DNA of 64,000 nt from Sphingomonadaceae bacterium (lineage in GTDB: Bacteria > Pseudomonadota > Alphaproteobacteria > Sphingomonadales > Sphingomonadaceae). Position 1 is the stretch's first letter, and every line of letters begins with the position of its first letter. Below, one piece after another: positions 21,158-30,757 of the stretch. Made by a program: the position numbers and the translations under genes. The stretch is from positions 62,001 through 126,000 of the forward strand of contig JANWWL010000006.1 of assembly GCA_025056155.1 (NCBI GenBank), read 5' to 3'. Under the pieces are notes generated by a model, which had not been told where the DNA came from, did not search any database, and was given only the letters and a program-made list of their open reading frames with translations.

Positions 21158-22702
21158 TCAGGCGGCGTCCTCGGTGAACCAGTGCGCGCGGGCGGCCATG
21201 ATGATCTCGTTGCCCTGCTGTTCGGTCAGATTGAACGAGGCCAGCACGCCCGGCGGGATTTCGCGGCGCTTGTCGCCCTTGCCCACCAGCTCGTCGGTCG
21301 ACAGGTCGGCCAGGTCGTCCAACGTCCGGATGCCCTTCTGCCCCAGGCGCACCAGCATTTCCTCGGTCAGGTGCGGCAGCTCGGCCAGCGCGTCCTCCAC
21401 GCCCAGGGCGCGACGCTGCTCGCGAAGGGCCGCCTCGCGCCGTTCGATCGCCTCCTCGGCCCGGCGTTGCAGCTCGGCCGCCGTCTCCTCATCCAGCCCC
21501 TCGATGGCGGCGAGCTCCTCGAGCTCGACGTAGGCCACCTCTTCGAGAGAGGTGAAGCCCTCGGCCGCCAACAGCTGGGCCAGCATGTCGTCGAGATCGA
21601 GCTCGCGCGCGAACATGGCCGACCGTTCGAGGAACTCGCGCTGGCGTTTCTCGCTTTCCTCGGTCTCGGTCAGGATGTCGATCTGCCGGCCGGTGAGCGC
21701 GCTCGCCAGCCGCACGTTCTGGCCCCGCCGGCCGATGGCAAGGCTCAGCTGATCGTCCGGCACCACCACCTCCAGCCGTCCTTCGTCTTCGTCGATCACC
21801 ACCTTGGTGACCTGGGCCGGCTGCAAGGCGTTCACGACGAAGGTGGCCGTGTCGGGCGACCATGGGATGATATCGATCTTTTCGCCGGCCAATTCCTGCA
21901 CCACCGCCTGAACGCGGCTGCCGCGCATGCCCACGCACGCGCCCACGGGATCGATCGAGCTGTCGCGGCTCACCACGGCGATCTTGGCCCGGCTGCCCGG
22001 ATCGCGCGCACAGGCCTTGATCTCCACGATCCCGTCGTAGATTTCGGGAACCTCTTGCGCGAACAGTTTCTTCATGAATTCAGGATGAGCCCGCGAAAGG
22101 AAGATCTGTGGGCCGCGGTTCTCGCGGCGGACCTGCAGGATGTAGGATCGCACGCGGTCGCCCACGCGCAACTGCTCACGCGGGATCTGCTCCTCGCGCC
22201 GGATGACGCCTTCCGCCCGGCCCAAGTCGACCACGATGTGCCCGAACTCCACCCGCTTGACGACGCCCGTGATGATCTCGCCCTCGCGGTCCTTGTACTC
22301 CTCGTACTGTCGTTCGCGCTCGGCCTCGCGCACCTTGGAGACGATCACTTGCTTGGCCGCCTGGGCCGCGATCCGGCCGAACTCGATGGGCGGCAGGGGG
22401 TCGAGGATGAAGTCCCCCGTCTTCACCTTGGGATCGCGCGCGCGGGCGTCGACGAGTGAGATCTGCTTGAAGTGGTCCTCGACTTCGTCGACCACCGCCA
22501 GCACCCGCCAGAGGCGCAGGTCGCCCGTGCGCGGGTCGATCTTGGCGCGGATGTCGTTTTCGGCCCCGTAGCGGGCGCGGGCGGCGCGCTCGATCGCATC
22601 TTCCATCGCCTCGATCACGATCATCCGATCGATCGACTTCTCGCGGGCGACCGCATCGGCGATCGCCATCAGCTCCGCCTTGTTGGCCGCGATCGTGGTC
22701 AT
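21158..22702 (-). CDS. nusA: Transcription termination/antitermination protein NusA
   Basis: S1 and KH domains (VGACVGMRGSRVQAVVQELAGEKIDIIPW), C-terminal repeat regions. Confidence 0.98.
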   Translation of the reverse strand: MTTIAANKAELMAIADAVAREKSIDRMIVIEAMEDAIERAARARYGAENDIRAKIDPRTGDLRLWRVLAVVDEVEDHFKQISLVDARARDPKVKTGDFILDPLPPIEFGRIAAQAAKQVIVSKVREAERERQYEEYKDREGEIITGVVKRVEFGHIVVDLGRAEGVIRREEQIPREQLRVGDRVRSYILQVRRENRGPQIFLSRAHPEFMKKLFAQEVPEIYDGIVEIKACARDPGSRAKIAVVSRDSSIDPVGACVGMRGSRVQAVVQELAGEKIDIIPWSPDTATFVVNALQPAQVTKVVIDEDEGRLEVVVPDDQLSLAIGRRGQNVRLASALTGRQIDILTETEESEKRQREFLERSAMFARELDLDDMLAQLLAAEGFTSLEEVAYVELEELAAIEGLDEETAAELQRRAEEAIERREAALREQRRALGVEDALAELPHLTEEMLVRLGQKGIRTLDDLADLSTDELVGKGDKRREIPPGVLASFNLTEQQGNEIIMAARAHWFTEDAA

Positions 22703-23277
22703 GCGCTCCGTGCCTCCAGGGTTCCCGAACCCCGCCGGCGCAGCCGCTCGCGCACGATCCGGTCCGCCCCCGTCGGATCGAGCGCGGGCCCCGCGCGCAA
22801 GAGCTCGTCGGTCAGCACCAGGCGGGCCTGGCGGACGTCGTCGAGGGGCAGCAGGACCACGCCCAGGCCCTCCACCTCAAGCCGCACCGAAGCCCCCTCG
22901 ACGCCGCCCAGGCGCCCCTCGAAGCGGCGCCGCAGCCGCCCGGCGACCTCGATCCCGCTCGCCAGTTCCACGCGCGCCCGGTGGGGCGCAAAGCGCGCGA
23001 AATCCTCGGGTCGGGTGAGCGGCCGGTCGATCCCGGGGGAGGAGACTTCGAGCCGCCACGGCCCGGGAAACGGGTCGGCCGCCTCGAGCACGGGCGACAG
23101 GGCGTGCGACAGCTCGGCGCACTGGTCGAGGGTCAACTGGCCGGTTGCCGGATCCTCGGCCATCACCTGCAGGGTCGGCCGGGCACCGCCCGACACGTGG
23201 ACGCGCACCAGCGCGAACCCGGCGGCCTCCACCACCGGTTCGACGAGCGCTGCCAGCGCCTCTGGGCCCACGGTCAT
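22699..23277 (-). CDS. rimP: Ribosome maturation factor RimP
   Basis: LVEPVVEAAGFALVRVHVSGG, YRLEVSSPGIDRPLT-like region (WRLEVSSPGIDRPLTRPEDF); upstream of nusA. Confidence 0.95.
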   Translation of the reverse strand: MTVGPEALAALVEPVVEAAGFALVRVHVSGGARPTLQVMAEDPATGQLTLDQCAELSHALSPVLEAADPFPGPWRLEVSSPGIDRPLTRPEDFARFAPHRARVELASGIEVAGRLRRRFEGRLGGVEGASVRLEVEGLGVVLLPLDDVRQARLVLTDELLRAGPALDPTGADRIVRERLRRRGSGTLEARSA

Positions 23278-23360
23278 CCGCAATCGCACGCTCCGCTCGC
23301 ACCCCCGGTCAAGGCCCGGGAGCCGCCGCAGGACCAAACCATCCTGAGGGGATTGTATTC

Positions 23361-23389
23361 GTATACGCACCACCCCGGCCGCGCGCAAG
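23361..23389 (-). promoter_or_regulatory. Candidate sigma70-type promoter for the rimP-nusA-ylxR-infB-rbfA operon
   Basis: On the minus strand TTGCGC - 17 nt - TATACG, about 84 bp upstream of the rimP start, in a locally AT-rich stretch. Confidence 0.4.
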
Positions 23390-23488
23390 CGCAAGGCCCA
23401 GCACCGGCGCCCGGATCGCGCGCGCCTGGACCACGGCGGCGCACCCTGCGCGATTGCCCTGGGCCGGCCGACGCGGCAAAGCCCGGCC

Positions 23489-24145
23489 GTGTCGACGCCC
23501 CTCACCCTCGCCGTGCCCAAGGGCCGCATCCAGGCCGAGGCCCGGCCCCTGCTTGCGGCCGCAGGGCTGGCACCCGAGCCCGCGTTCGACGACCCCGACT
23601 CGCGCAAGTTCCTGTTCGCCACGGCCGACCCTGCCGTGCGGCTCATCCGGGTGCGCAGCTTCGATGCGGCCACTTACGTCGCGTTCGGTGCGGCCGAGGC
23701 AGGCATTGTGGGCAATGACGTGGTGCAGGAGTTCGCCTATTCCGAGCTCTACGCCCCCCTCGACCTCGGCATCGGCCGCTGCCGGCTGGCGGTGGCCGGC
23801 CCGCCCGACCGGCCGTTCGAGCTCGCGAGGTTGAGCCACCTTCGGGTCGCGACGAAATATCCGCGCCTTACCCAGGCGTTCCTCGCCGACCGTGGCGTCC
23901 AGGCCGAATGCATCCGCTTGAGCGGGGCCATGGAGCTTGCCGCCGTGCTGGGGCTCGCCCCGTTCATCGTGGACCTCGTGTCCACCGGCCGGACGCTGGC
24001 CGAGAACGGCCTGGTGGAGCACGCCCTGATCCTGGCGGTTACCTCGCGAGTTGTCGTCAACCGCACGGCCATGAAGACCCGCCCGGAGGTCGCCGCCCTC
24101 GTCCGCCGCCTGCAGTCGGCCTCGGTGCGGGCCGAGGCAGCTTGA
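23489..24145 (+). CDS. hisG: ATP phosphoribosyltransferase catalytic subunit, short form
   Basis: [44 protein letters not shown]; 218 aa so no C-terminal regulatory domain. Confidence 0.94.
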   Translation: MSTPLTLAVPKGRIQAEARPLLAAAGLAPEPAFDDPDSRKFLFATADPAVRLIRVRSFDAATYVAFGAAEAGIVGNDVVQEFAYSELYAPLDLGIGRCRLAVAGPPDRPFELARLSHLRVATKYPRLTQAFLADRGVQAECIRLSGAMELAAVLGLAPFIVDLVSTGRTLAENGLVEHALILAVTSRVVVNRTAMKTRPEVAALVRRLQSASVRAEAA

Positions 24146-24150
24146 GCGCC

Positions 24151-25452
24151 ATGCGGCGACTGCGCACGGCCGACCCCGGGTTCCAGGACGCCTTCGCCCG
24201 CATTGTGGCCGACACGCGCGACGACGAAGCGCAGGTGTCGGCCGAGGTGGCGGCCATCCTGGCCGACGTGCGGCGGCGCGGCTTCGCCGCCGTGGCCGAA
24301 CTGACCCGCCGTTTCGACGGGGTCGACCTCGACGCCCTCGACGTGGAGGTGTCCCGCAACGAGCGGGCGGCGGCCGCGGCCGCCGTCCCCCCGCCGACGC
24401 GCGCAGCGCTCGCGCTCGCCGCCGAGCGTATCCGTGCGTTCCATGCCGCGCTCAAGCCGCAGGACGTGGAGGTGGTCGATCCGCTCGGCGTGCGGATGGG
24501 CGTGCGCCACCGGGCTGTGGAGCGCGCGGGCCTCTACGTTCCGGGCGGACGGGCGGCCTATCCCTCATCGGTGCTCATGAACGCGATCCCCGCCCGGGTG
24601 GCCGGCGTGGGCGAACTGGTCATGGTCACCCCGCCCGGGCGGCTGGTGCCGGAAGTGCTGTGGGCCGCGGAGCTCGCCGGGGTGGACCGGATCTTCCGGG
24701 TCGGGGGCGCCCAGGCGGTGGCGGCCCTGGCCTACGGTGTCGCCCCCCTGCCCCGCTGCGACGTGATCGTGGGGCCCGGCAACGCCTGGGTCGCCGAGGC
24801 CAAGCGCCAGCTCTACGGCACGGTGGGCATCGACATGGTGGCGGGCCCTTCGGAAGTGCTCGTCGTGGCCGACTCGACCGCGCGGGCCGACTGGGTGGCG
24901 GCCGACCTTCTGGCGCAGGCCGAGCATGACCCGACCGCTCAGGCGATCCTGTTGACCGACGACGCCGGGCTGGCCGATGCCGTCGAGGCCGCCGTCGACC
25001 GGGCGTTGGCCGGGCTTTCGCCCCAGTCCCCCGCGCACGCCAGCTGGGCCCGCCACGGCCTGGTGATCGAGCTGGCCCACCTTGGGGAAGCTCCCGCCCT
25101 CGTCGATGCGCTGGCGCCGGAGCATCTCGAGCTCCACGTGGCCGAACCGCGGGCGATGTTCGATGCCATCCGCCATGCCGGGGCGGTGTTCCTGGGCCCA
25201 TGGACCCCGGAAGCGCTGGGGGACTATCTGGGGGGCCCCAACCACGTGCTGCCCACCGGCCGGCGAGCCCGCTTCGCCTCGGGCCTTTCGGTCACCGATT
25301 TCCTGAAGCGCACCACCTTCCTCGAGGCCGGCCCGGACGGCCTTGGCGCCCTGGGGCCGTCTGCCGCGGTCCTCGCCGAGGCCGAGGGGCTGACCGCCCA
25401 CGCCAGCTCGTTGCGGATCCGGCTGGCCGGGGGCTTCAGGGCCGGCGCCTAA
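24151..25452 (+). CDS. hisD: Histidinol dehydrogenase
   Basis: GLYVPGGRAAYPSSVLMNAIPARVAGV, GPGNAWVAEAKRQLYG, EHLELHV, GPNHVLPTGRRARFASGLSV. Confidence 0.97.
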   Translation: MRRLRTADPGFQDAFARIVADTRDDEAQVSAEVAAILADVRRRGFAAVAELTRRFDGVDLDALDVEVSRNERAAAAAAVPPPTRAALALAAERIRAFHAALKPQDVEVVDPLGVRMGVRHRAVERAGLYVPGGRAAYPSSVLMNAIPARVAGVGELVMVTPPGRLVPEVLWAAELAGVDRIFRVGGAQAVAALAYGVAPLPRCDVIVGPGNAWVAEAKRQLYGTVGIDMVAGPSEVLVVADSTARADWVAADLLAQAEHDPTAQAILLTDDAGLADAVEAAVDRALAGLSPQSPAHASWARHGLVIELAHLGEAPALVDALAPEHLELHVAEPRAMFDAIRHAGAVFLGPWTPEALGDYLGGPNHVLPTGRRARFASGLSVTDFLKRTTFLEAGPDGLGALGPSAAVLAEAEGLTAHASSLRIRLAGGFRAGA

Positions 25453-26768
25453 AGCCGCCCGGCCTGCTCCTCGCGATTGAGCGCGATCGCCATGTCGATT
25501 CCCAGCGGGAAGCGGCTGGCCGGCACATATTGCACCATGGTGACGACGCCCACCCGCCGCACCGGATCGACGCTGAACAGCGTTCCCGCCGCCCCGCCCC
25601 AGCCGAACACGCCAGCCGGCGTTCCCGACCGCATGAGGCCGCGCGTCTCGAACAGGGTCACCGCGCCGCCCGCGCCGTGGCCCTGTGGGGGCACGTCTCG
25701 CGCCGGCGGGGGAAACACGCCGGGCTCCAGCAGGTTGCCCATGGCGAGCCGAGCCAGGCCCGGGGCCAACAGCCGCCGCCCCTCGAACTCGCCTTCGTTC
25801 AGGAGCATCTGCACGAACCGAGCGTAGTCGGCGGCCGTCGACACCAGGCCTGCCCCGCCGGCCAGCAGCGTCGGCGGTGCGGCCCAGTCGCTGGCCTCGG
25901 GGCCGTCCACGCGTAGCGGCTCGTCCCGCCACCCCTCGGTCTTGGGATCCTGGTAGGACCACAGGGCCGCCAGCCGGGCCTCGCGTCCTTGGGCGATGTG
26001 GAAGCCCGTGTCCCGCATGCCGAGAGGGCCCAGCAAGCGGCGCTCGAACACCCGGTCGAGCGTGGCGCCGTCCAGGCGCTCCAGAAGGCCTCCGGCCACG
26101 TCGAGCCCCACCGAGTATCGCCAGGCCGTCCCCGGTTCGAACAAGAGCGGCAAGCGCGCGAGCCGCTCCAGGAACTCGGGCAGGGCCACGGGCGGGGGAT
26201 CGCCTGGCCGAGCGGCAAGCCGGCCCGCGCCCCCCACGGGCAACAGGCCCTGCCGCCGATACTCGCGCTCGAGCACGCCGTCGCCCAGGATGTGGTAGGA
26301 GAAGCCCGCGGAATGGGTGAGAAGGTGGCGCACGCGGATGGGCCGCGTGGCCGGCGTCGCAGCGTCGAGCGTTGGAGCTCCGGCGCGCAGCACGCGGGGG
26401 GCGCTGAAGGCGGGCAGCACTTGGGCGATGGGCGTGTCGATGCCGATACGTCCTTCGCCCACGGCCTGCATCACCGCCATGCCGGTGACGGGCTTCGTCA
26501 TCGAGAAGATGCGGACCAACGTGTCGGGCCGCATGGGCTGGGCGTGGTCGAAATCGGTCGTGCCCACGCTCACATAGTCGGGCCGGAAGCGGCCGGGCCG
26601 GACGACGGCCACGATGGCCCCCGGCAGCCGGCGCGCGCGCACGTAGCCGTCAAGAACCGCTTCCAACGCCGCGTAGCGGCGAGCGGCCCTGACCGGCCCG
26701 GCCACGGCCAGAGCCGCACCGGCGGCGGCCGCCTTCAGGATCGCCCGCCGGGCCCAGGCTTCCGTCAT
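25449..26768 (-). CDS. Serine hydrolase, beta-lactamase (class C-like) family, Tat-type leader
   Basis: SMTK (SxxK) and YSVG motifs; N-terminal ARRAILKAAAAGAALAVAG. Confidence 0.88.
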   Translation of the reverse strand: MTEAWARRAILKAAAAGAALAVAGPVRAARRYAALEAVLDGYVRARRLPGAIVAVVRPGRFRPDYVSVGTTDFDHAQPMRPDTLVRIFSMTKPVTGMAVMQAVGEGRIGIDTPIAQVLPAFSAPRVLRAGAPTLDAATPATRPIRVRHLLTHSAGFSYHILGDGVLEREYRRQGLLPVGGAGRLAARPGDPPPVALPEFLERLARLPLLFEPGTAWRYSVGLDVAGGLLERLDGATLDRVFERRLLGPLGMRDTGFHIAQGREARLAALWSYQDPKTEGWRDEPLRVDGPEASDWAAPPTLLAGGAGLVSTAADYARFVQMLLNEGEFEGRRLLAPGLARLAMGNLLEPGVFPPPARDVPPQGHGAGGAVTLFETRGLMRSGTPAGVFGWGGAAGTLFSVDPVRRVGVVTMVQYVPASRFPLGIDMAIALNREEQAGRL

Positions 26769-26785
26769 GTCCTCAGCCCCTCCAG

Positions 26786-26836
26786 CCCCGCGCCCCCTTC
26801 AGCCCCATGCCTCCTTCAGCCCCATGCCTCCTTCAG
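26786..26836. repeat. Three tandem copies of a 17-bp unit (two identical, one degenerate)
   Basis: Plus-strand unit CCCCATGCCTCCTTCAG at 26803-26819 and 26820-26836; CCCCGCGCCCCCTTCAG at 26786-26802. Reverse complement is CTGAAGGAGGCATGGGG. Confidence 0.9.
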
Positions 26837-29158
26837 CCGACTGACAAGCGGCCCGATCGCCGACAGGCGTTCCTCCTCGGCCGCCAGGATGGCCTTGACC
26901 AACGCCCGTTTCCAGCGCTCGGTCCAGGGCCCTGAGCCAGGCCGCGTCGAGGCGAGGATGTCGACCAGCCGGTCGGCCGCGTTGAGCCGCCCCCACAGAT
27001 AGTCGTTCTCCCGCCAGGCGCGGCTGAAGAAGGCCCCGAAGCCGGCCAAGTGCCAGCCCTTGAGCACGGCCCGGGTGCCGCCCGGGCACACGGCGGGCGA
27101 GTCCTCGGGCGAAATGCGGTCCACCTTGATTTCCTCGAGGCTGTCGAAGCCCGTCTCGCCCAAGAGGGGCAGCAGCACCACGTCGAAGAAGGGAAAGCCC
27201 AGCCAGTCGCGCACCAGGAGCCGCCGTGCGGCCCGGGGCAGGCGGCGATCGCCCACGGTGGCGAGAAGGCGAGCGTCGACCGCCGCATCCCACGCCGGCA
27301 GGTCGAGGACCGCCCCGAGGGTCTCGAGCGCTCGTCGTGCGGCGGCCGCATCGGGCCGGCCGGCCAGCTGGCGGGCGACATCGGCCAGGTCCGGCCGCTC
27401 TGGCCCGCGTCGGGCAAGCCCCGCCCCGATGGCGGCGTGGAGCCCGGCCTTCAACCGCTCGACCGGCGTGCGGGCGGCCCCTTCGAGGCGCGCGAGCTCG
27501 CGGTTGAGGCGCCGGATCACGAAGCGCAATCGGCGCAGCCGGAATTCGAGGTCGAACCGCTCCAGCAGTCGTTCGGTGGGGTCCTCGGGCGACGGCTCGG
27601 CGTTGGGCCGGGCGAGGGCCGCGGCGACGTCCGGGGCCTGCCGCAGCGCGTCCAGAAGGCCCGCCGTGGCGGCCGTGTCGAGCCCCGCCGCTACGCCCAG
27701 GGCGCGGGCGAGATCCTCGAGCAGCAGCGACAACCGCAGCCGGCGGTAGGCGAGGAAGCCCAGGCCCGCCTCGCGGGCGACGGCCGCGGGGATCCGGGCC
27801 TGCGCCGCGGCCAGGCGCGAGGCGGTCAAGGGACGCCAGAGGAAGCTCAGGCCCAGCGCGCGATCCATGGCGCGTTCGACGGTGGGCGCGAGGGAGTCGA
27901 GCGTGTCGCGGATCCGGGCGAGCTGGGCCGAAAGCCGACCGATCGCTTCGAGGTTGTCGCGGATGGGCTGTTCGCGCGGCAGCTGGGCGAGCGCCCTCAG
28001 CATCGCGGCCAGGAATCCAGGCGGGCGATCGCGCGCAGGCCCCACTTCGAACAGGTGGAGGCCGGGCTTGGGGTCAAGGTAGACGAACCGCCGGTCCACC
28101 TCGCGCAGGGCCGGCTTCAGCCGGATGGCCTCGATGGCGGGGCCGAAGGGCGCGTTCATCAGCACCGAGCCGTCGATGAGGCGCACGTCCTCGGGCGGCA
28201 GGTCGCCCGCCAGTTGGCGCGCCAGGAACGCCGCCCGATCTTCCCAGACGGCACCGGCCGCCGCGAGGTGTCGGTCGATCTCGCCCACGGAGGCGGCCGG
28301 AAAGGCGCCCGGGAAGGATGCGGTGGCCCGGGCGGCGAACAGCAGGCTGCCGCGGCTGCCCAGCCGGCGCGCCGTCGCGTCGGGCGCGCCTTCGGCCGCC
28401 TCGATGCCGGCCGTGGCGGGGGCGTGGAACGACAGGACCCGGCGATGCTCCACCTCCCACACCACCGGCGGGGAATGGATCGGCATGGCGCGGGCGCGGC
28501 CATGATAGTCGGTGACGGTCACGAACAGGTCGAAGTCGCTCGTGGGCGGCAGCAAGGCGGGCCCTGCCGGGTGGCGGCGCATGGCCTCCAGCGCCCGGTC
28601 GACCGCGGCCACCAGCCCCGGGCCGGAGAAGGGCGGCTTGAACCAGCGCGTGCGCACGAATGCGGCCAGCCGCCGGGCGACCGTGCCGGCCTCCGGATCC
28701 TCGGCCAGGGCGCGTTGCACCGCCTGCCGGGCCGCAAGCCACGCCACGGGCTCCTTGTAGAGCCGCACCAGCGGTCCCCCGGGCCGGGCGGCGGGATCCA
28801 ACAGGCGATCGACGTCGGCTTCCGCCAGCCACAGCTCGGTCAGGGGCTCGAGGTCGAGCCCCTCGACGATGGCGACGCCCAAGAGCAGGCCGTTGAGCCC
28901 GCCCGCACTTGCCCCGGCGATGGTGTCGCACACGACCCTGAGGTCCACCTCGGCCGCCAGCGCGTCGAGGAGTTCCGTCCAGACCGGCTCGGTGTCGCCC
29001 GGTGGTGCGCCCTGGCCGCGACGGCGCGCCTCGCTCGCCCGCAGGAGCTTCCACAGCTCCTTCGTCACCCCGTGCATGTAGACGGCGAGGCTCACGCCGC
29101 CGTAGCAGACGAGCGCGATGCGCAGCTCCTTCTCAGGCACCGCGGGCGGCGTGGCCAC
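26816..29158 (-). CDS. Large patatin-like phospholipase family protein
   Basis: 780 aa; RIALVCYGGVSLAVYMHGVTKEL, GASAGGLNGLLLGVA (GxSxG), DGSVLMNAPFGPA (catalytic DG[A/S]). Confidence 0.88.
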   Translation of the reverse strand: MATPPAVPEKELRIALVCYGGVSLAVYMHGVTKELWKLLRASEARRRGQGAPPGDTEPVWTELLDALAAEVDLRVVCDTIAGASAGGLNGLLLGVAIVEGLDLEPLTELWLAEADVDRLLDPAARPGGPLVRLYKEPVAWLAARQAVQRALAEDPEAGTVARRLAAFVRTRWFKPPFSGPGLVAAVDRALEAMRRHPAGPALLPPTSDFDLFVTVTDYHGRARAMPIHSPPVVWEVEHRRVLSFHAPATAGIEAAEGAPDATARRLGSRGSLLFAARATASFPGAFPAASVGEIDRHLAAAGAVWEDRAAFLARQLAGDLPPEDVRLIDGSVLMNAPFGPAIEAIRLKPALREVDRRFVYLDPKPGLHLFEVGPARDRPPGFLAAMLRALAQLPREQPIRDNLEAIGRLSAQLARIRDTLDSLAPTVERAMDRALGLSFLWRPLTASRLAAAQARIPAAVAREAGLGFLAYRRLRLSLLLEDLARALGVAAGLDTAATAGLLDALRQAPDVAAALARPNAEPSPEDPTERLLERFDLEFRLRRLRFVIRRLNRELARLEGAARTPVERLKAGLHAAIGAGLARRGPERPDLADVARQLAGRPDAAAARRALETLGAVLDLPAWDAAVDARLLATVGDRRLPRAARRLLVRDWLGFPFFDVVLLPLLGETGFDSLEEIKVDRISPEDSPAVCPGGTRAVLKGWHLAGFGAFFSRAWRENDYLWGRLNAADRLVDILASTRPGSGPWTERWKRALVKAILAAEEERLSAIGPLVSRLKEAWG

Positions 29159-29168
29159 GCCGGGCGGA

Positions 29169-30170
29169 TCAGTAGAGGTCGAGCACCTGGTCGGGCGGGC
29201 GATGGCCGTCGGCGAACACGCGGATGTTGGTGATCACCTTTTCGCCCATCTCCTGGCGCGCCTCGTAGGTGGCCGAGCCCATGTGCGGCAGCAGGACGAC
29301 GTTGGGCAGCTCCAGCAGCCGGGGATGGATGCGGGGTTCGTGTTCGAACACGTCGAGGGCGGCCCCCGCGATCCCGCGCCGCTCGAGGCAGGCGACCAGG
29401 GCGGCCTCGTCGATCAGCGTGCCGCGCGCCACGTTGATGAGGAAGGCATGGCGCGGCATCAGGCGCAAGCGCGCGTCGTTGATGATATGGTGGGTCTCGG
29501 GCGTCTCGGGGCAATTGAGCGAGACGATGTCGACCCGTTCCAGCATGGCGTCCAGGGTGGGCCACCAGGTGGCCTCGAGGGGCGCCTCGACGGCCTTGGG
29601 CAGACGGTGGCGGTTGTGATAGTGGATCGCCAGGCCGAACGCCCGGGCCCGCGCGGCCACGGCCTGCCCGATGCGGCCCATCCCCACGATGCCCAGCCGC
29701 CTGCCGGCGATTCGGTGGCCCAGCATGCCGGTGGGCGACCAGCCGGTCCACCGGCCCTCGCGGATCAGCCGCTCGCCCACGAAGATCCGCCGGGTGACCG
29801 CCAGGATCAGGGTCATCACCATGTCGGCGGTGTCGTCGGTCAGCACGCCCGGCGTGTTGGTCACGGTGATGTCGCGCTCGCGCGCTGCCTTCAGGTCGAT
29901 GTGATCCACTCCGACCCCGAAGTTGGCGATCAGCTTGAGCTGGGGCCCCGCCCCGCGGATGAGCTCGCCGTCGATCACGTCGGTCACGGTCGGGGCCAGC
30001 ACTTCCGCTTCCGCCATGGCGGCGGCCAGCTCCGCGCGGGTGAAGGGATGGTCGTCGAGGTTGAGGGTCACGTCGAACAGCTCGGCCATCCGCGTCTCGA
30101 CCGGCTGGGGCAAGCGCCGGGTCACGATGACCCGCGGCTTGTGGTCGAACTTGCGGAAGCGGGCCGGCAT
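29169..30170 (-). CDS. 2-hydroxyacid dehydrogenase / D-glycerate dehydrogenase family
   Basis: NFGVGVDHIDLKAARERDITVTNTPGVLTDDTADM, GIVGMGRIGQAVAARARAFG, PHMGSAT. Confidence 0.94.
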   Translation of the reverse strand: MPARFRKFDHKPRVIVTRRLPQPVETRMAELFDVTLNLDDHPFTRAELAAAMAEAEVLAPTVTDVIDGELIRGAGPQLKLIANFGVGVDHIDLKAARERDITVTNTPGVLTDDTADMVMTLILAVTRRIFVGERLIREGRWTGWSPTGMLGHRIAGRRLGIVGMGRIGQAVAARARAFGLAIHYHNRHRLPKAVEAPLEATWWPTLDAMLERVDIVSLNCPETPETHHIINDARLRLMPRHAFLINVARGTLIDEAALVACLERRGIAGAALDVFEHEPRIHPRLLELPNVVLLPHMGSATYEARQEMGEKVITNIRVFADGHRPPDQVLDLY

Positions 30171-30233
30171 CCCGGGCGTCCTAGAGGAGCGGTTCCCGGG
30201 CGCGCAACCCGCCGGCCCCGGGCCGGCCCTGGG

Positions 30234-30749
30234 ATGATCCTGGGCCTGGCCGCGCTGGGCGTCTGGGGGGCGATGGCCCCGGCCTCGGCGCCGGCCCAAC
30301 CCGCCCCCAGTGCGGAAGCGCTGCGGCACAACAGCGGCCTGCCCCTGCCGCGCTTCGCCTCGTTGCGGGCGGGCCGCGCCCACCTCCGGGCCGGGCCGGG
30401 GCGCGAATATCCGGCCCGCCTGACCTTCGTGCGCGCGGGCATCCCCCTTAAGGTCCTTAAGGAATGGAACGTCTGGCGCCAGGTGCAGGACGCGGACGGG
30501 GCCATCGGCTGGGTCGACCGGGCGCTTCTGTCCACCGAACGCACGTTCCAGATCACGGGTGGCCTGCGCACGGCCCGGGCCCGCCCGGATCCCGCCGCCC
30601 CACCCGTCTGGCGCGCCGAGCCGGGCGTGGTGGGCCGCATCGTCGCCTGCTCGGCCGGCTGGTGCCGGATCGACGTCGACGGGCGGGCCGGCTGGATCCC
30701 GCAGGACCACGGCTTCGGCACTCTGCCCGGCGAGGAGGTGGACGGCTGA
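30234..30749 (+). CDS. Secreted SH3 domain-containing protein
   Basis: Signal peptide; LPLPRFASLRAGRAHLRAGPGREYPARLTFVRAGIPLKVLKEWNVWRQVQDADGAIGWV, and a second SH3-like unit. Confidence 0.85.
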   Translation: MILGLAALGVWGAMAPASAPAQPAPSAEALRHNSGLPLPRFASLRAGRAHLRAGPGREYPARLTFVRAGIPLKVLKEWNVWRQVQDADGAIGWVDRALLSTERTFQITGGLRTARARPDPAAPPVWRAEPGVVGRIVACSAGWCRIDVDGRAGWIPQDHGFGTLPGEEVDG

Positions 30750-30757
30750 ACCTGTGG

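Noticed and set aside
16077-21533. 1818-aa plus-strand ORF antisense to rbfA/infB/ylxR
   Set aside because: High-GC shadow ORF; the sense strand encodes clearly recognised RbfA, IF-2 and YlxR, and the antisense translation has no domain-like composition.
27050-29233. 727-aa plus-strand ORF opposite the patatin-like gene
   Set aside because: Shadow ORF; sense strand has catalytic patatin motifs.
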